Positions 23,022-35,000 of a DNA stretch of 64,000 nucleotides are shown here, piece after piece; positions within the stretch are counted from its first letter, which is position 1, and each line of letters starts with the position of its first letter. Under the pieces are notes generated by a model. That model was not told the origin of the DNA. It ran no database searches and saw nothing but the letters and a program-made list of their open reading frames with translations. The stretch is from Lactarius indigo. Lineage: Eukaryota; Basidiomycota; Agaricomycetes; Russulales; Russulaceae. The translations under genes and the position numbers were made by a program. The stretch covers positions 124,001 to 188,000 of the forward strand of contig JAFKAC010000049.1 of NCBI GenBank assembly GCA_025766275.1, written 5' to 3'.

Positions 23022-24026
23022 ATATTGGACAATGGATTGTTGTCTGGATCATACTCAATGTATGCAGAAGACATAGGGGATGGTGGTGGTAAGAGGGAAA
23101 GGAGCGTTGCACATTATTCATGTTGTCTCTAATATTTTCTAGTGAATAATTGCATCTGATCCTGTCTGAGAACACAATCATTGTCAGAAAATGCTTGAAA
23201 AGCGGACACTTTCATGCTGTGGCCTAATATCACTGATAAACTCCCTTTTATTTTTACATGCCATGAAAAGGGTGGTTATAGAAGCCCTGTACACACATAG
23301 ATCAGTGATAAATCCCAGGGTAGGGATTGTGGTGAAGTGAGACTGAGGAGGGGAGATAAGGGCCGTCACATCACACTTTCCAAATGAAGTCCAATACATG
23401 CTTTAGCCGGATATAGTAAATTATATAAAGCAGCGATGGGCAAGGCAACAGGTAAGGCAACAGGATTTATGAACAGCAAAAAAATAGTACTGGCAATATC
23501 TTCTCGTTGGGATCATCATGAGTCATGACCTAATTCAAGGAGGAGGAGGACGATGGTGGAATTCCCATGGATAATGAAGATGATGACAAGTGAATGTTGA
23601 ACACTTGGTTGAACAAGCAAGTGAGTGTAGTCCAATACTGTATTACTGTAGATAGTTAGCCCCACTTCCAAAACTAGCTAATTTCGAAATCTTCACGTGT
23701 GATGTGACTGGCTCACTGAGGCATCTGCTCCCTGATAATGGACTTTCTACAGATCCTTAAGTCGACGCAGATCCCCCCCTATATCTTACTGATGATAGTC
23801 AGTAATCTATTTATTCATAACTGTAAAAGGCCCCTGCAATGCTTTTTTGAGACAAAGAATCATATCTAGTTTTTCCGAGGCCAGAGAAATTCGGCTGGCT
23901 CACTGACCGGCCCATGACTGTAGTATCAGTGCTCATCAATCATCGAATCGGTTACATGATAACGAAGGATAAAACACGTATTGGAAACCCAAGAGTAACT
24001 ATGTAGTCCAGAAAGTACGATTCCGT

Positions 24027-27000
24027 TCAAGTAGCACCATGCTCTATCAGTAATTGTACGACCTTATTCTTCTTATTCAACCGCGCTCCTTGGAGTGGTG
24101 TAAAGCCATGATGGGCAACCGCGTTGACATTGGCCCCTCGTTCGACCAGCAGCTGCACGATCTCGAAGTGCCCCTGAGATGAAGCGTAGTACAATGGGGT
24201 AAGACAATCCCGATTTGTCGTGTCGACGTGGGCACCGCGATCAAGCAACAACCGAGCGATGTCGAGGTGTCCGAAATGAGATGACATGTGTAGCGGAGTG
24301 TGACCGCCCCTGTCACGACAATTCACGTCTGCGCCGCGGCGAATCAGAAGGCGTACGACACCCGATCTTCCTTTCGCCGATGCCACGTGCAAAGGGGTTC
24401 GTAGGTTTACGTTCTGAGTATTGACATTTGCCCCGCGATAGAAGAAAGATTCGACCTCTCTCCAGGATCCACGTGCCGATGCGGCATGCAGTGTCATCTT
24501 GTCTTCATCTTCCAGAGACAGCCGATCGATGTCCGGTGGAGCGGAGCGCTCGGCAAGAAAGGCCGCGACTTCGACCTTTCCGTTGCGATAAGCCAAGAAG
24601 AAGGGTGGTTCATTGTTGCCGTCCCGCACATCGATATCCGCTCCCGACTCCAGTAGCAGCTCCACAACGTCTAGGTGTCCCCCTCGTGCCGCTGCGTGTA
24701 ATGATGTCCGCCCCTCGCTATCTCTTGAGCCCACAATTGAGCCACACTTGACAAGGAAACGCGCGACCTTGAGCTTTCCATTACCCGATGCGTGATGTAA
24801 TGGGGATCTTTGAGAGCCATTTTGCTTATTGACGTCTGCACCGCGCTCGACCAGCAATTCCGCAACCTCGAGATGTCCATGGGATGATGCGATATGAAGT
24901 GGGGACGAAAGATCAGCACACTTGGCATTTACATCCGCGCCAAATCTGATGAGGAAACGCGCGAACTCAAACTTTCCTCTTCCCAATGCGCAAAGTAATG
25001 GTGCTTCCTGGGAGCTGGTTGGTTTATTGACGTCTGCGCCGCGCTCTACTAGCAACTCCGCAACCTCTATATGTCCATTGGATAACGCACTATGAAGTGG
25101 AGACGAAAGATCAGCATCCTCGGCATTTACATTCGCTCCACGCTCGATGAGGATTCCAGCAACGTCGAGCTTCCCGAAACCTGAGGCGGTGTGCAAGGGA
25201 GTTTTCTCTTTTGCATCGCGTATGTTGACGTCTACTCCGGCTGAAAGCAATACTTCCACGAGGTCGGGGACTCCTTGTCGTGACGCATGGTGTAACGGGG
25301 TCTGGCCGTCCCGACCTTGGGACATAATATTTGCGCGATGCTCGATGAAGAAGCGCGCGACTTCGAATTTTCGGTGGCGCAATGCCAGGTGTAGCGGGGT
25401 ATCTTGGCGCAGGTCCGTCTTATCCAAGACCGCACCGTGTTGGACTAGCAATCGAACTATGGCGAGGTATCCGCCGCGAGATGCCAGATCCAATGGTGTC
25501 TCGTGAGCGTTGCTCTGAACATCAGCACCGCTAACAAGTAAGTCCCGGACGATATCGAGATGCCCATGCTCTGATGCCAATCTCAATGATATCGACATCT
25601 TGGATTTGCGGGATGCTATATCTGCGTCACTCTCGATTAAAATGCGCACGATCTCCGCGTGTCCACGTGCTGATGCCGTTGTCAATGCGGTGTGGCCTTT
25701 TCGGCCGGGGAAATCGGATGCGCCGCTGTCAAGCAACAATTTCACGACTCGCGAATGTCCGCCCCTTGATGCTACTTGCAATGGGGACTCAGTACCCTTC
25801 ATGGTAGATATCTCTGCTCCGTGCTCTAGTAGTAGCCGGCAGACCTCCAGTTGACCGGCCAACGCCGAAAAATACAACGGGGTGCAGACTAAGGTAAAGC
25901 CGCCCTCGCGCATGTACGCCTTGGCGTTGATATCTGCTTGATGCTCGAGTAATAGCCGTACCGCGTCAAGATCGCCGCCTAATGACGCGCTGTGCAATGG
26001 ACTGAACTTGCTCATACCCTGGGCATTTATATCTGCGCCATGCCGAAGTAATGCACGAGCGACGTCAAACTCTCGGTTCGTGAACGCAGCATATAATGGT
26101 GTCACATAGTGACCGCCGCGACCATTGACGTCCCCCGGGCAGGTAACTGCAAGATGTTCTACAACGTGGAGGAGACCACAGAGTGAAGCGTAGTATAGTG
26201 GGGATCCCTCTGGTTGTTTTGGGCACGTCGTTGCCATTTGTCCTTCCGAAGGACGATCAAAATCGTATATCCAGACCCATGTCATAAAGATTGGCCTTCC
26301 CCGGTCAAAGAGACGCTCCGTGAGTTCCTGAATACTTGATGATGACACACCCTCGAATTTGGCATGGTCGATCCAGTGCCGTGCCGCGTAGATAGCAAGA
26401 GGACGTTGTTCCACCATACTCTTGTCGAGCCGGCCATCAAGGCTGAGTAAGACGTGGAGGGAAGCGAGCGCAAGAATGGTGTGGGCAGAACGTGGGAGCA
26501 CATGATAGGGAGAGAGGTGTTGCGTCGCATTGGCAAGGCGGTCGGACGTCAGATATTCCCTGACTGAAAAATGCGTAAATTGAACAACCGGCGAACCATC
26601 GATATTGATGACAGTGACTAGGCTTGAACAGGCCGACAATAGAGATTGTTGTGCACCCTCAGAACGCCAATCTATATAGCCCTCTGAATCACGTTCGGTG
26701 TCAAATAGATCGGCAAGGACCTCTGCGAGCTCCGCAAGACGAAGTGGGCGGATTGAGACGCAGAGGCACTGAAAAAGGCAGTGGACGTGTTCTCGGCTGT
26801 CCTCGTGGATGCCTAGCAAGATTCGCTCATATGTTTCATCCAAGGTCTGAGGCAATTCATTCAGAGCGCGCGCGATCATTCCTGGATTGCGGAGACGCAG
26901 CGCTTCCAGTTGGCAAAAGACCCACTGAAACCTATGACCAAATGAGAAAGAGTTAAGATCCGATGATGGCGATTACTTACATCCCATCAGCCTTCTCAGA

Positions 27001-28958
27001 GATCGTATCGATAACCAGTTTCTTATCCTCCGCTCTCCATTTCCGCATCTTGCGATCCGAATGGACAACGTAAGTGACATAGTCAATTATATCCTGCTTT
27101 TGGCCGTCTTCGTCATGAAGAGAGACGGTATGAGATGCCAAAGGTTCGAGAGCTTCTAGGATATCGGCCTCGGGACGACCAGTCACGCAGATGCGAAGAT
27201 TCGGAAGATGCGACTTGGCGAGGTCTTCTATGAGCTCAAGGACGCCATCGCGCGGAGGTGGTACCCCAGACGTGTTGGGACACTCGTCGAGAGCATCTAT
27301 GATGAGATAAACCGCTGGTTGCTCAGGAAGCAATAACATGTCCTTTAGGCACATGACCAGCGCTTTGTCATCAGGCGACCGTGATCCATTATCGCAGCCG
27401 GAATAAAGACGAGAGAGAATTTCGTAACAAGGGTCTGACCTAGCGCAGAGTTGCACGAGAAAGGACGAGAGTAAACCGCGGACGTCCTGCTTTGCCGTAT
27501 TTCTGAAGTCAAAGTAGTAATACGCCGTCAAGCGCAATCCCGCGTCACGTAGGGTCATGGACTCCTCAATGATGGTGGAACTGGTTGACAAATTTCAATA
27601 TGAATAGAGCTACGAGGTAAATGGGTGTGGCACACACCACAAGATGCTCTTCCCGGATCCCGCTATAGTGACGAACTGCGTCAGTTGTTGTGAAAGGAAA
27701 ATGTTGAAATCCCTTACGTTTTCCGAAGATCAAGAGAAGACAACCGTTCGCGTTCCACTCCTTGAAGTTGCTGCCTCGGGTAAACCACACCGTAGACCCG
27801 TCACGAATATGTCTGCGTGCGATCACTTGATTTTCTGACGGGTCTGGCGGGGAAAGCCAAGTAATAGATCTCTTATGCAAATGGTCACCTGTGAGGTAAA
27901 TTCACCCTTCTGATCCGTAGATGGTGGATAATAGAACACACGATTCATTTTATTTATTCCGTTTACGACCTCTTGCATGGTAACTAGCGTTCGACACTAA
28001 GCGTGGGATATGATTTGTAAGCAATCCCTTAACGTACCAAGAGTTGTCCGGATCGCAATGATCGACGCCTCCCTACCTAGACGGACTTGTTCAGAAGTTC
28101 AAAACCAACAAAGGGGCTTCGCTCACCATCCATTACCTCTTTCGTATTTTTCATAAGACCGTGGACAACCTCCAAGATGTGCGCATCCGTCATGTGGGCC
28201 TCGTCCTTGGTGAGCCGGTCCAATCTACGCAGTATACTTTCGATCTCGCTGTCCCCCAACAACTTCTTTGCGAATTGCTCTGGATTTAGTTCAGAACAAG
28301 AACATATACACATAGTAATGAAGTGCTTACTAAATCGCCCTTGCTTAATTTGTTTCTTCGCTTGGGTAAGGATAGAAAGCAATTCGATCATTATCTTCAC
28401 GATTATCTCGGTCATCAAGGGGCTTAAGTCGATCTTGGTATAGATTTCGAGGCGCTTGAGGAAGTTTCCGATGCACTCAAAGAGTTCAAGGAGCGCATCA
28501 TAGCTCGTGCTGACTCCTTCAGCCGCCTGATGTGATCGGATATCAGTCGGATATGTGCACCAATACAAAACGAAGGAAAACACGCACAGTAAAGAGGACA
28601 TTGATGCCGACAAAGACCAGCTTTGCAGGTTGGAACGGAATCTGGTGGAGAAAGAGTTATAAAAAAAAGGAGAATGTGAAGATCGCTTGAGGTTCACCAG
28701 ACCCGTTGCCTCGCCGAGAATTCCAGAGAAGGCATGAACGAATTGCACAACCGGGTTGAGACAATCGATGAACTTCCGACCCTTGTCTCTATATTTCTTG
28801 AACTCATCCCTATTCCTTTCGAGTAGCTGAAGGATAGCAACGGGAGAGTCACAGCCCTTTATCTCTTCGGCGAACGGATTGTCCTTGAGATCTATCTTCA
28901 TCTGTTCGGTGTACTTCTCCAATTCATCGCAAATCAACTGAATGTTAGAGTAAGACAT
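24027..28958 (-). CDS. NLR3: Goodbye-NACHT-ankyrin STAND protein, intact, longest of the array
   Basis: Complete model of 1481 codons plus stop. Exons: 28698-28958, 28588-28641, 28331-28526, 28127-28279, 28038-28076, 27942-27983, 27718-27888, 27638-27662, 26981-27580, 24027-26931. The start at 28956-28958 (MSYSNIQLICDEL) aligns with paralogs; an ATG three codons earlier in frame is less likely. Walker A GKPGSGKS is on the microexon, Walker B is YLIIDALDEC, and LRICVTGRPE follows as a sensor-like strand. About 22 ankyrin repeats are counted: 17, then a short linker (DIDRLSLEDEDK), then 5, ending QLLIEHGAT. The extra length over NLR5-7 is mainly a duplicated two-repeat module near 24790-25130. 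The 3' end converges on sedolisin pseudogene copy 1. Confidence 0.92.
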
Positions 28959-29586
28959 TGTTGACAACGAGTTGGTAATAGTCGAGTTCAGTGAGGACGG
29001 CCACTAGTTGCAATCAATCACAGCGTGTACTGTACTTCGTTCGTCAGGCGGACAACCAAACCTTAGGTCACGATTGGCACTGCACGATAGGCGCCGGTCG
29101 CGTGATGGCACGGATGACACCGTCACCAACGACTTCACTTAGCTAGGAATACTATACAGTACTCTTAACGGCTCAGTGTGTGTCGCCGGTGTCACAGTTA
29201 ATTCACAGATCATTTGTGGAACTGCTAGGCCGAGGTGGTCGCGTGTTGAGCGCCACACTGCCAGTGACACTGACGGTCTTCCCGTTCCCGGCAACTCCCA
29301 CGCCTTGGTCACGGTGCTTGTCCAACACCGATTCTCGCGAGCTGGCAATCCTGTCATCGCCGCTGCAAGGACAGTGATACATAAAGCTTGAGTCCACTGA
29401 AAATCAACATTAGGAGGAAAAGAACGCGCTTCCGAACCAAAAAAAAAAAACCCATATCTTTGTACATGTCACCACACGAAGATGTCACAAGAGGGATAAA
29501 TTTTTTTTAAGTAGGAAACGATAAGATAGGCGTACTCGCTTCAAGTACAACATCATACAAGGCTCAACTACGACTCGGACCCCCAC
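28959..29586. promoter_or_regulatory. NLR3 upstream region, conserved in other units
   Basis: No gene seen. This is the presumed promoter and leader of NLR3 (minus strand). Blocks near 29330-29400 (GGCAATCCTGTCATCG, AAAGCTTGAGTCCACT) and an A-run recur upstream of NLR5, NLR6 and NLR7 (about 44430-44560, 54660-54780, 63360-63470). The exact elements cannot be told from sequence alone. Confidence 0.5.
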
Positions 29587-29960
29587 CTAGTCGTCCTTTT
29601 TCCCTGTGTCCCTCGGCGGTGGCGGAGCCGCAAACCCACTCAACGGCGAGCGCGGCGTGGGCGGGAAGTGACCAAAGGCAGGTGTGCCAAGTCCAAGCGT
29701 ACCAAGTCCCAGCGCTGGTGAGCTCAGCGTAGCCGCTGTTGCTGGCATGCGCAACCCACTGCCACTAATACCGCCTGGCGGTCAGGTCCAAATAGGCCGG
29801 GGGAGAGTCCGAGCCCGGACGGCGTGCCGGGGTAGCTGCTGGATAGCGTGCGGCCAAAGAGCGGCGGCTACACCGTGGCAGGCGAGTAGGGGGAGTACGG
29901 GAGCATCGGCGAGCTGGCATAGCTCGACACCTCGCTGTTGGTCGAGCTGTAGTCGCCCTT
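29587..29960 (-). pseudogene. Gene X fragment A: C-terminal tail ending KKDD
   Basis: Minus-strand coding remnant whose stop is at 29587-29589. The last part reads FGHFPPTPRSPLSGFAAPPP then RDTGKKDD. Upstream are Ser/Pro/Gly-rich pieces (SSTNSEVSSYASSP, GTPSGLGLSPGLFGP), interrupted by a stop and a frameshift. The same tail occurs near 44664, 54891, 57513 and 63592. I do not recognise the protein. The composition suggests a low-complexity tail, perhaps cytosolic. Confidence 0.55.
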
Positions 29961-31950
29961 GAGTTCAATACCGTAATCGCATGACGAGATGGTGCAGTCA
30001 CTTGTCACCAGAGACAAGCTCACCACGCCGAGATTATCATCCACGCTTTGTTCCTAAGTGAGAACTTGTCAGGCGCATAAACGATTGTTGCCATAGGGGT
30101 GGCAGGACTGGATATTTTGACATGGCGTCTTGATTGTTGCACACGGATCAGCCAGCGCCCTATGCATATGGATGAGCGACGACCCAGGATGGAGAGGTGT
30201 CTGATTGTGTGTCCGTTAAACGAGGCTTTCCGGTGCGGGTTGCTCACCGGAAAGTAAAAAGTGGGGGGACCAGTTTCTCGCTTTTTGTTTTACGTTTCTT
30301 GTCAAGTTTATTGTATTCCTGTTTGTTTTCTATTTTTACAAGTAAGTAAATGAAAATGACTCGTAATTCCCCAATCCCCTCCTGCCGTTATGGAGCGTAT
30401 GAGCAGAGTAATGTAGGCGCGCCAAACGAGGTAGGTTGCGCTTTGGCAGTTTGCGAAGGGCATACAAATTTACCTCCTAGTAATATCGAATCACTGGTAA
30501 TGCATGCACCACCACTTCCCAAGCGCAAAATCGATCTCACTCTACCAATTAGATCAGGACGCATGTTCAAATCACTAGTGTAGTCCCTCCCCTTCGCGCA
30601 CAAATGAAGCGGTCAGAGCGGACCGGACCGTGAGATGAGCGCGTGATAAACTCGGCGAAATAAGCCTGAATACTGAGTAATTCTGGGCTACCCTCTCTCC
30701 GGAGCTACGATCGACCTCTACATGGCGTTCAAGTCCAACGTGAGGGCGCCTTTGTCGATGTCCTCCTTCGCCTATCCAAAGTACGTCATCCACTACTCCG
30801 CTCACGAATGTACCCATGCGTACCGTTGCGCTGTTGCAGATATAAGATACACTTATCCAAGGAGCGGGTCGTTGAGATGGTCACGCCGCGCTGAGACACC
30901 CTTGACCTCGTCAATTCATGGTTTAAGCAGCACAGAGCCCCATCTTCAGTGGTCTCAATGACTCATGGCGGCAGCTGGCTGGCGGTCAGCGACGTGCTGG
31001 TGTCCCAAGCCAACGACCGGCACACCTTACCAGTTCTACCAGCGAACTCGCCGTTCTCTACACGATTAGATACGGGCTCCCAGCGGAACTGCACGCGCAC
31101 GTGAAGATTGTCGCCCCGACAACGTACTTAGGCTCGCCACGCATCCCGTCAAACATCAATAGAGTGCCCAAGCGGAGGAGCAGTGGTACTTTCGAGTCGC
31201 GACATGAACGTCACACCATCGTACCTACCTTTTTTGTACAAGAAAATGAGCTGCGTTCTCACCGCACCGGGCCTGAATAGGCTCGGCATTGAGGGCTTCC
31301 TCGGGCAGTACCCGAGCTCGGATGACCTGCGGCTATTTATGGATAAATTTCCGACAGGGCCGCGGTGACCTTCAACGTCGTCAGGGTCAGTGGAGGTGGG
31401 TACGATCCAGGAAATTCCGGCTCGGAGGCGAACGACAACGCTCAGTACGTGTTGGCCATAGCGTACCCAACTCCGTTCGTCTTCCACAGCCTGAACACGT
31501 CAAACCGTAATCCATACCTTAACTGGCACAACTACTTGCTGGCCCAGAGGGGGCGTCCTGCAGACGATCTTCGCATTGTACAGCACCCCCGAGTATAACA
31601 TCTTGCCGGAATTAGCGGAAAGCGTGTGTGACCTGGCTTCGAGACTCACTGCCTAGCTCTCCGTTTTGGGTTCAGTGAGGCGCCTGGAGGGAAGGGGACC
31701 GATGCATGGCATTGTCGAAGCTACTGTGAAGACCAATAGGTAGTGATGATAAAACAGCTAAGTTGGCGGACTGCACTGTCCCTGGGCAAGAAAACGCTTC
31801 CGTTTATGGGCGCGTTTGCTCTTATCCTCTGGGCACCGGGTTTTACTTTTCCCTGTCCTTTAAAACCAATTTTATGTCCTGAACGCCAACTGACGTCGCA
31901 AGGGTCGATGATAATTAAACAGCAAGTACTGTACCAGTAACTTAGTATCG
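29955..31950. repeat. Segmental duplicate of 16360-19076 plus the NLR3 3' flank
   Basis: The block contains noncoding spacer, the sedolisin pseudogene and its 3' flank up to the NLR4 end. It matches 16360-19076 and, beyond the transposon stack, 23921-24030. Differences are the 288-bp MITE and the TIR element, both present only in the first copy. It dates these insertions after the duplication, unless they were cleanly lost here. Confidence 0.75.
30690..31660 (+). pseudogene. Sedolisin (S53) pseudogene, copy 2
   Basis: Paralog of the copy at 17860-18925, also decayed. Readable pieces are ATIDLYMAFKSNVR, SWLAVSDVLVSQAND, YGLPAELHAHVKIVAPTTYL, GIEGFLGQYPSSDDLRLF and VQYV-type AQYVLAIAYPTPFVFHSLN. 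The last is followed by YLNWHNYLLAQRG and YNILPELAESVCDLASRLTA. Some lesions differ from copy 1: here the VSQAND codons are intact, while about 12 residues (LLGALYRLYQ region) are deleted. The two copies therefore decayed partly independently. No catalytic Ser motif is readable. It converges with NLR4. Confidence 0.78.
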
Positions 31951-32046
31951 GTGCTCATTGATCATCGGTTACATAGCGCGTGTCAGGGATAAAGGACGAT
32001 TTGGAAATCCAAGAGTAAATGTGTAGTCCAGAAAGTACGATTCCGT
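31661..32046. other. Spacer at the NLR4 3' end
   Basis: About 0.4 kb without a gene. It is homologous to 18840-19076 plus 23921-24026, and the last 60 bases before the NLR4 stop are almost identical to those before the NLR3 stop. Confidence 0.55.
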
Positions 32047-35000
32047 TCAAGTAGCACCATGCTCTATCAGTAATTGCACGACCTTATTCCTCTTATTCAA
32101 CCGCGCTCCTTGGAGTGGTGTAAAGCCGTGACGGGCAACCGCGTTGACATTGGCCCCTCGTTCGATCAGCAGCTGCACGACCTCGAAGTGTCCCTGAGAC
32201 GACGCGTTGTGTAATGCAGTGAGGCGATTCTGACAAGTTGTGTCGATGTCGGCACCATGATCAAGTAACAACCGAGCGACGTCGAGGTGTTCGGACTGAG
32301 ATGACAGGTCTAGAGGAGTGTGACCTTGATCGTCACGACAATTCACGTCTTCCCCCTGATCAATCAGAAGGCGTACAGCCTCCAATCTTCCTTTTTCTGA
32401 TGCTACGTGCAATGGGGTTTTGCGGTTCCCGTTCCAAGGATTGACAGGTTCGGGCGGGCCAAAGCGCTTGGCCAGAGGTATCGCGATCTCGTCCTCCCAG
32501 AAGCCAGGCGCCAAGTCGAAGGGTGATCTGTTTCGGCTATCCCGCACATTGATATCTGCCCCCATCTCCAGCAACATCTCCACAATATCTAGGTAACCCA
32601 CTTTTGCCGCTTCGTGTAAAGATGTCCGCCCGTCCCGATCTCTTGAGGCCAAATTTGAGCCACACTTGATGAGGAAACGCGCGACCTCGAGCTTTCCGTT
32701 ATCCAAAGCGCAATGTAATGGGGTGCGTTGAAAGTCGTTTTGTTTGTTAACATCTGCGCCCTGCTCAACAAGCAACTCGGCAACCCCGAGGTGTCCGTTG
32801 GTTGATACGGCATGAAGCGGAGACGAAAGATTAGTATCCTGGACATTCACGTCCGCTCCACGCTCAATAAGGAAACCGGCAGCCTCGAGCTTCCCACGGT
32901 CCGATGCGAGATACAACGGGGTCTCCCGGTTTGCATTCCGCACATTGACGTCAACGCCGCCTTCAAGTAGCATTTCCATGAGATCGAGGGCTCCATGTCG
33001 TGATGCATGGTGCAGCGGAGTCTGGCCGTACCGATCTTCGGACGTGAGATTGGCATGGTGCTCGATTAAGAAGCGCGCGACGTCGAAGTTCCCTTTGCAC
33101 AAAGCCAGGTGTAGCGGCGTTTTTTGGTCACGGTTCGTCTTTTCCAGGGATGCACCGTGTTGGATTAGCAATTGAACAACGCAGAGGTACCCCGCGTCTG
33201 ATGCCCGATGCAATGGAGAGTCAGACCATCCTTCCGGTCCATTTGGGTCAGCACCGTTATCAAGTAAGACTTGAACAACATTCAGATTGCCCCCCGTCGA
33301 TGCCAGGTCCAATGAAGTCGATATCTTGGATTTGCGGGATGCTACATTCGTATCGTTTTCGATTAAAACGCGCACAACCTCCGCGTGTCCGCATGCTGAT
33401 GCTGTCATCAATGCAGTTTGGTTTTTGCGATCGGGGAAATCGGATACACCGCTGTCAAGCAAAAATTTCATGACATCAGAATGCCCGCCTCGTGATGCCG
33501 CTTGCAACGGTGACTCGGTGCCTTGTTTTTGGGCATCTATGTCTGCTCCGTGCTCCAGTAGTAGCCGACAGACCTCAAGTTGACCAGCCAATGCCGAAAA
33601 ATACAACGGCGTGAAGGCCAAGGTGAATACGCCCTCCTTCTCGTACTTCTTAACGTTAATGTCTGCTCGATGCTCGAGTAATATTCGCACCGCGTCAAGA
33701 TCACCACCTAATGATGCGCTGTGCAATGGACTGAACCCCTTCATACCTGGGGCATTTATATCCGCGCCGTGCCGAAGTAATGCACGAATAGCCCCGAACT
33801 CTCGGTTGGCAAGCGCAGCGTATAATGGTGTCACGTAGTGACCGCCCCAAGAATTAACATCCCCTGGGCGGGTGACTGCGAGGTGTTCTACAATGCAGGG
33901 TAAACCACAGAGCGAAGCGTAGTATAATGGGGACGCCCTTGGTTGATTTGGGCGCATCGTTGTCATTTGTTCTTCCCAAGGACGATCAAAGTCGTATATC
34001 CAGACCCATGCCGCAAAATGTGGCGCGTCCCGGTCAAAGAGACGCTTCACGAGATCCTGGATACCCGGTGACTCCGGCGGTGACTCGCTCTCGAATTTGG
34101 CATGGTCGATCCAGTGCCGAGCCGCGTAGATAGCAAGTGGTTGTTTTTCTACGCCACTCTTGTCGACTCGACCATCAAAGCCAAGTAAGATGTTGAGGGA
34201 GAGTCGCGCAAGAGTGATGTGTGCGGATTGAGGGAGGATACGATAGCGAGAGAGACGCGTGCCCGCATTGGCAAGGCGGTCGGACGTCAGAAATTCCCTG
34301 ACCGTAAAATGCGTAAATTGAACGACCGGGGAACTATCGACGTTGACGACGGTGATTAGACTGGAACAGGCCGATATCAAAGCTTTCTGAGCATCTCCAG
34401 AGCGCCAATCTATGTGGTCCTCTGGATCACGTCCCGTGTCCAATAGAATGGAAAGGACATCTGCGAGCTCCGCAAGACAAAGTGGGCGGACGGAAACGCA
34501 GAGGCACTGAAAAAGGCAGCGGGCGTATTCTTGGCTGTCCTCATCGATGCCTAGTAAGATCCGCTCATATGTTTCATCCAAGGTCCGAGGCAATTCCTTC
34601 AAGGCCCGCGCAATCGTTCCTGGAATGCGCCGACGCAAAGCTTCCAGTTGGCAAAAAACCCACTGAAACCTATGATCAATTGAGAAGACGTTGAGGTCCA
34701 GTAATAATGATTACTTACATCCCGTCAGCCCTCATGGAGATGGTATCAATGACCAGTTTCTTATCCTCTGCACTCCATTTTTGCGACTGAACGACAGTGG
34801 TGACGTACTCAATAATATCCTGCTTTTGACCATCTTCGTCGTGAAGAGAAACCGTATGAGATGCCAAAGGCGCAAGGGTATCCAGGATATCAGCCTCGGG
34901 ACGACTGGTCACACAGACGCGAAGATTAGAAACGGGTAACTTGACAAGGTCCTTTATGAGTTCGAGGACACGTTCGCGTGGAGACACTACCCCGGAGGTG

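Larger units (their letters stand above)
19728..23074 (-). pseudogene. LINE ORF1 (gag-like RNA-binding protein) split by three solo LTRs
   Basis: ORF1 starts at ATG 23072-23074 (MSSAYIEYDPDNNPLSNMF) and ends at TGA 19728-19730. Three LTRs interrupt it. When each LTR and one copy of its 5-bp duplicate are removed, the coding length is exactly 469 codons with no stop. Junctions read SNMFNETLDC, DSSPLPVLARENCKWS and KWSRLLINGIPTGAS. The middle is Pro/Ala-rich (PPPSTTPPVSKPCAPKP), and the C-terminal part (SAARWTARNNLVVTAGP; NVKWSK-like block) is typical of ORF1 of fungal Tad-group LINEs. The frame was therefore intact when the LTR elements landed. Confidence 0.85.
19197..23109 (-). mobile_element. 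ORF1-only Tad-like LINE with 3' poly(A) and target duplication
   Basis: Minus-strand non-LTR element. It ends in a run of 20 A (T on the plus strand, 19197-19216) and is bounded by the duplicate CACATTATTCATG (19184-19196 and 23110-23122). It therefore inserted as a unit. Without three later solo LTRs it is about 2 kb: a short 5' leader, ORF1, about 0.5 kb of 3' region and the tail. No endonuclease or reverse transcriptase is present. It resembles half-LINEs such as mammalian HAL1, which must borrow the enzyme of a relative. Confidence 0.8.
19079..23920. mobile_element. TIR DNA transposon (non-autonomous) carrying a nested LINE
   Basis: A 26-bp terminal repeat starting CAGTCATGGGCCGGTCAGTG at 19079 is perfectly inverted at the right end (to 23920). 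TA lies on both sides (19077-19078, 23921-23922), and the flanks also allow a 5-bp duplicate TAGTA. The spacer near 31925-31950 shows the flanks joined without the element. Take away the LINE and its target duplicate and about 0.9 kb remains (19079-19196 plus 23125-23920) with no long frame. It is therefore a MITE-like or internally deleted element; Tc1/mariner-pogo is possible from TA and CAGT ends. Confidence 0.8.

Noticed and set aside
29587..29610. KKDD end as an endoplasmic reticulum retrieval signal
   Set aside because: Retrieval signals are KKXX on membrane proteins, which formally fits, but the gene is decayed and unidentified, so no localisation is claimed.
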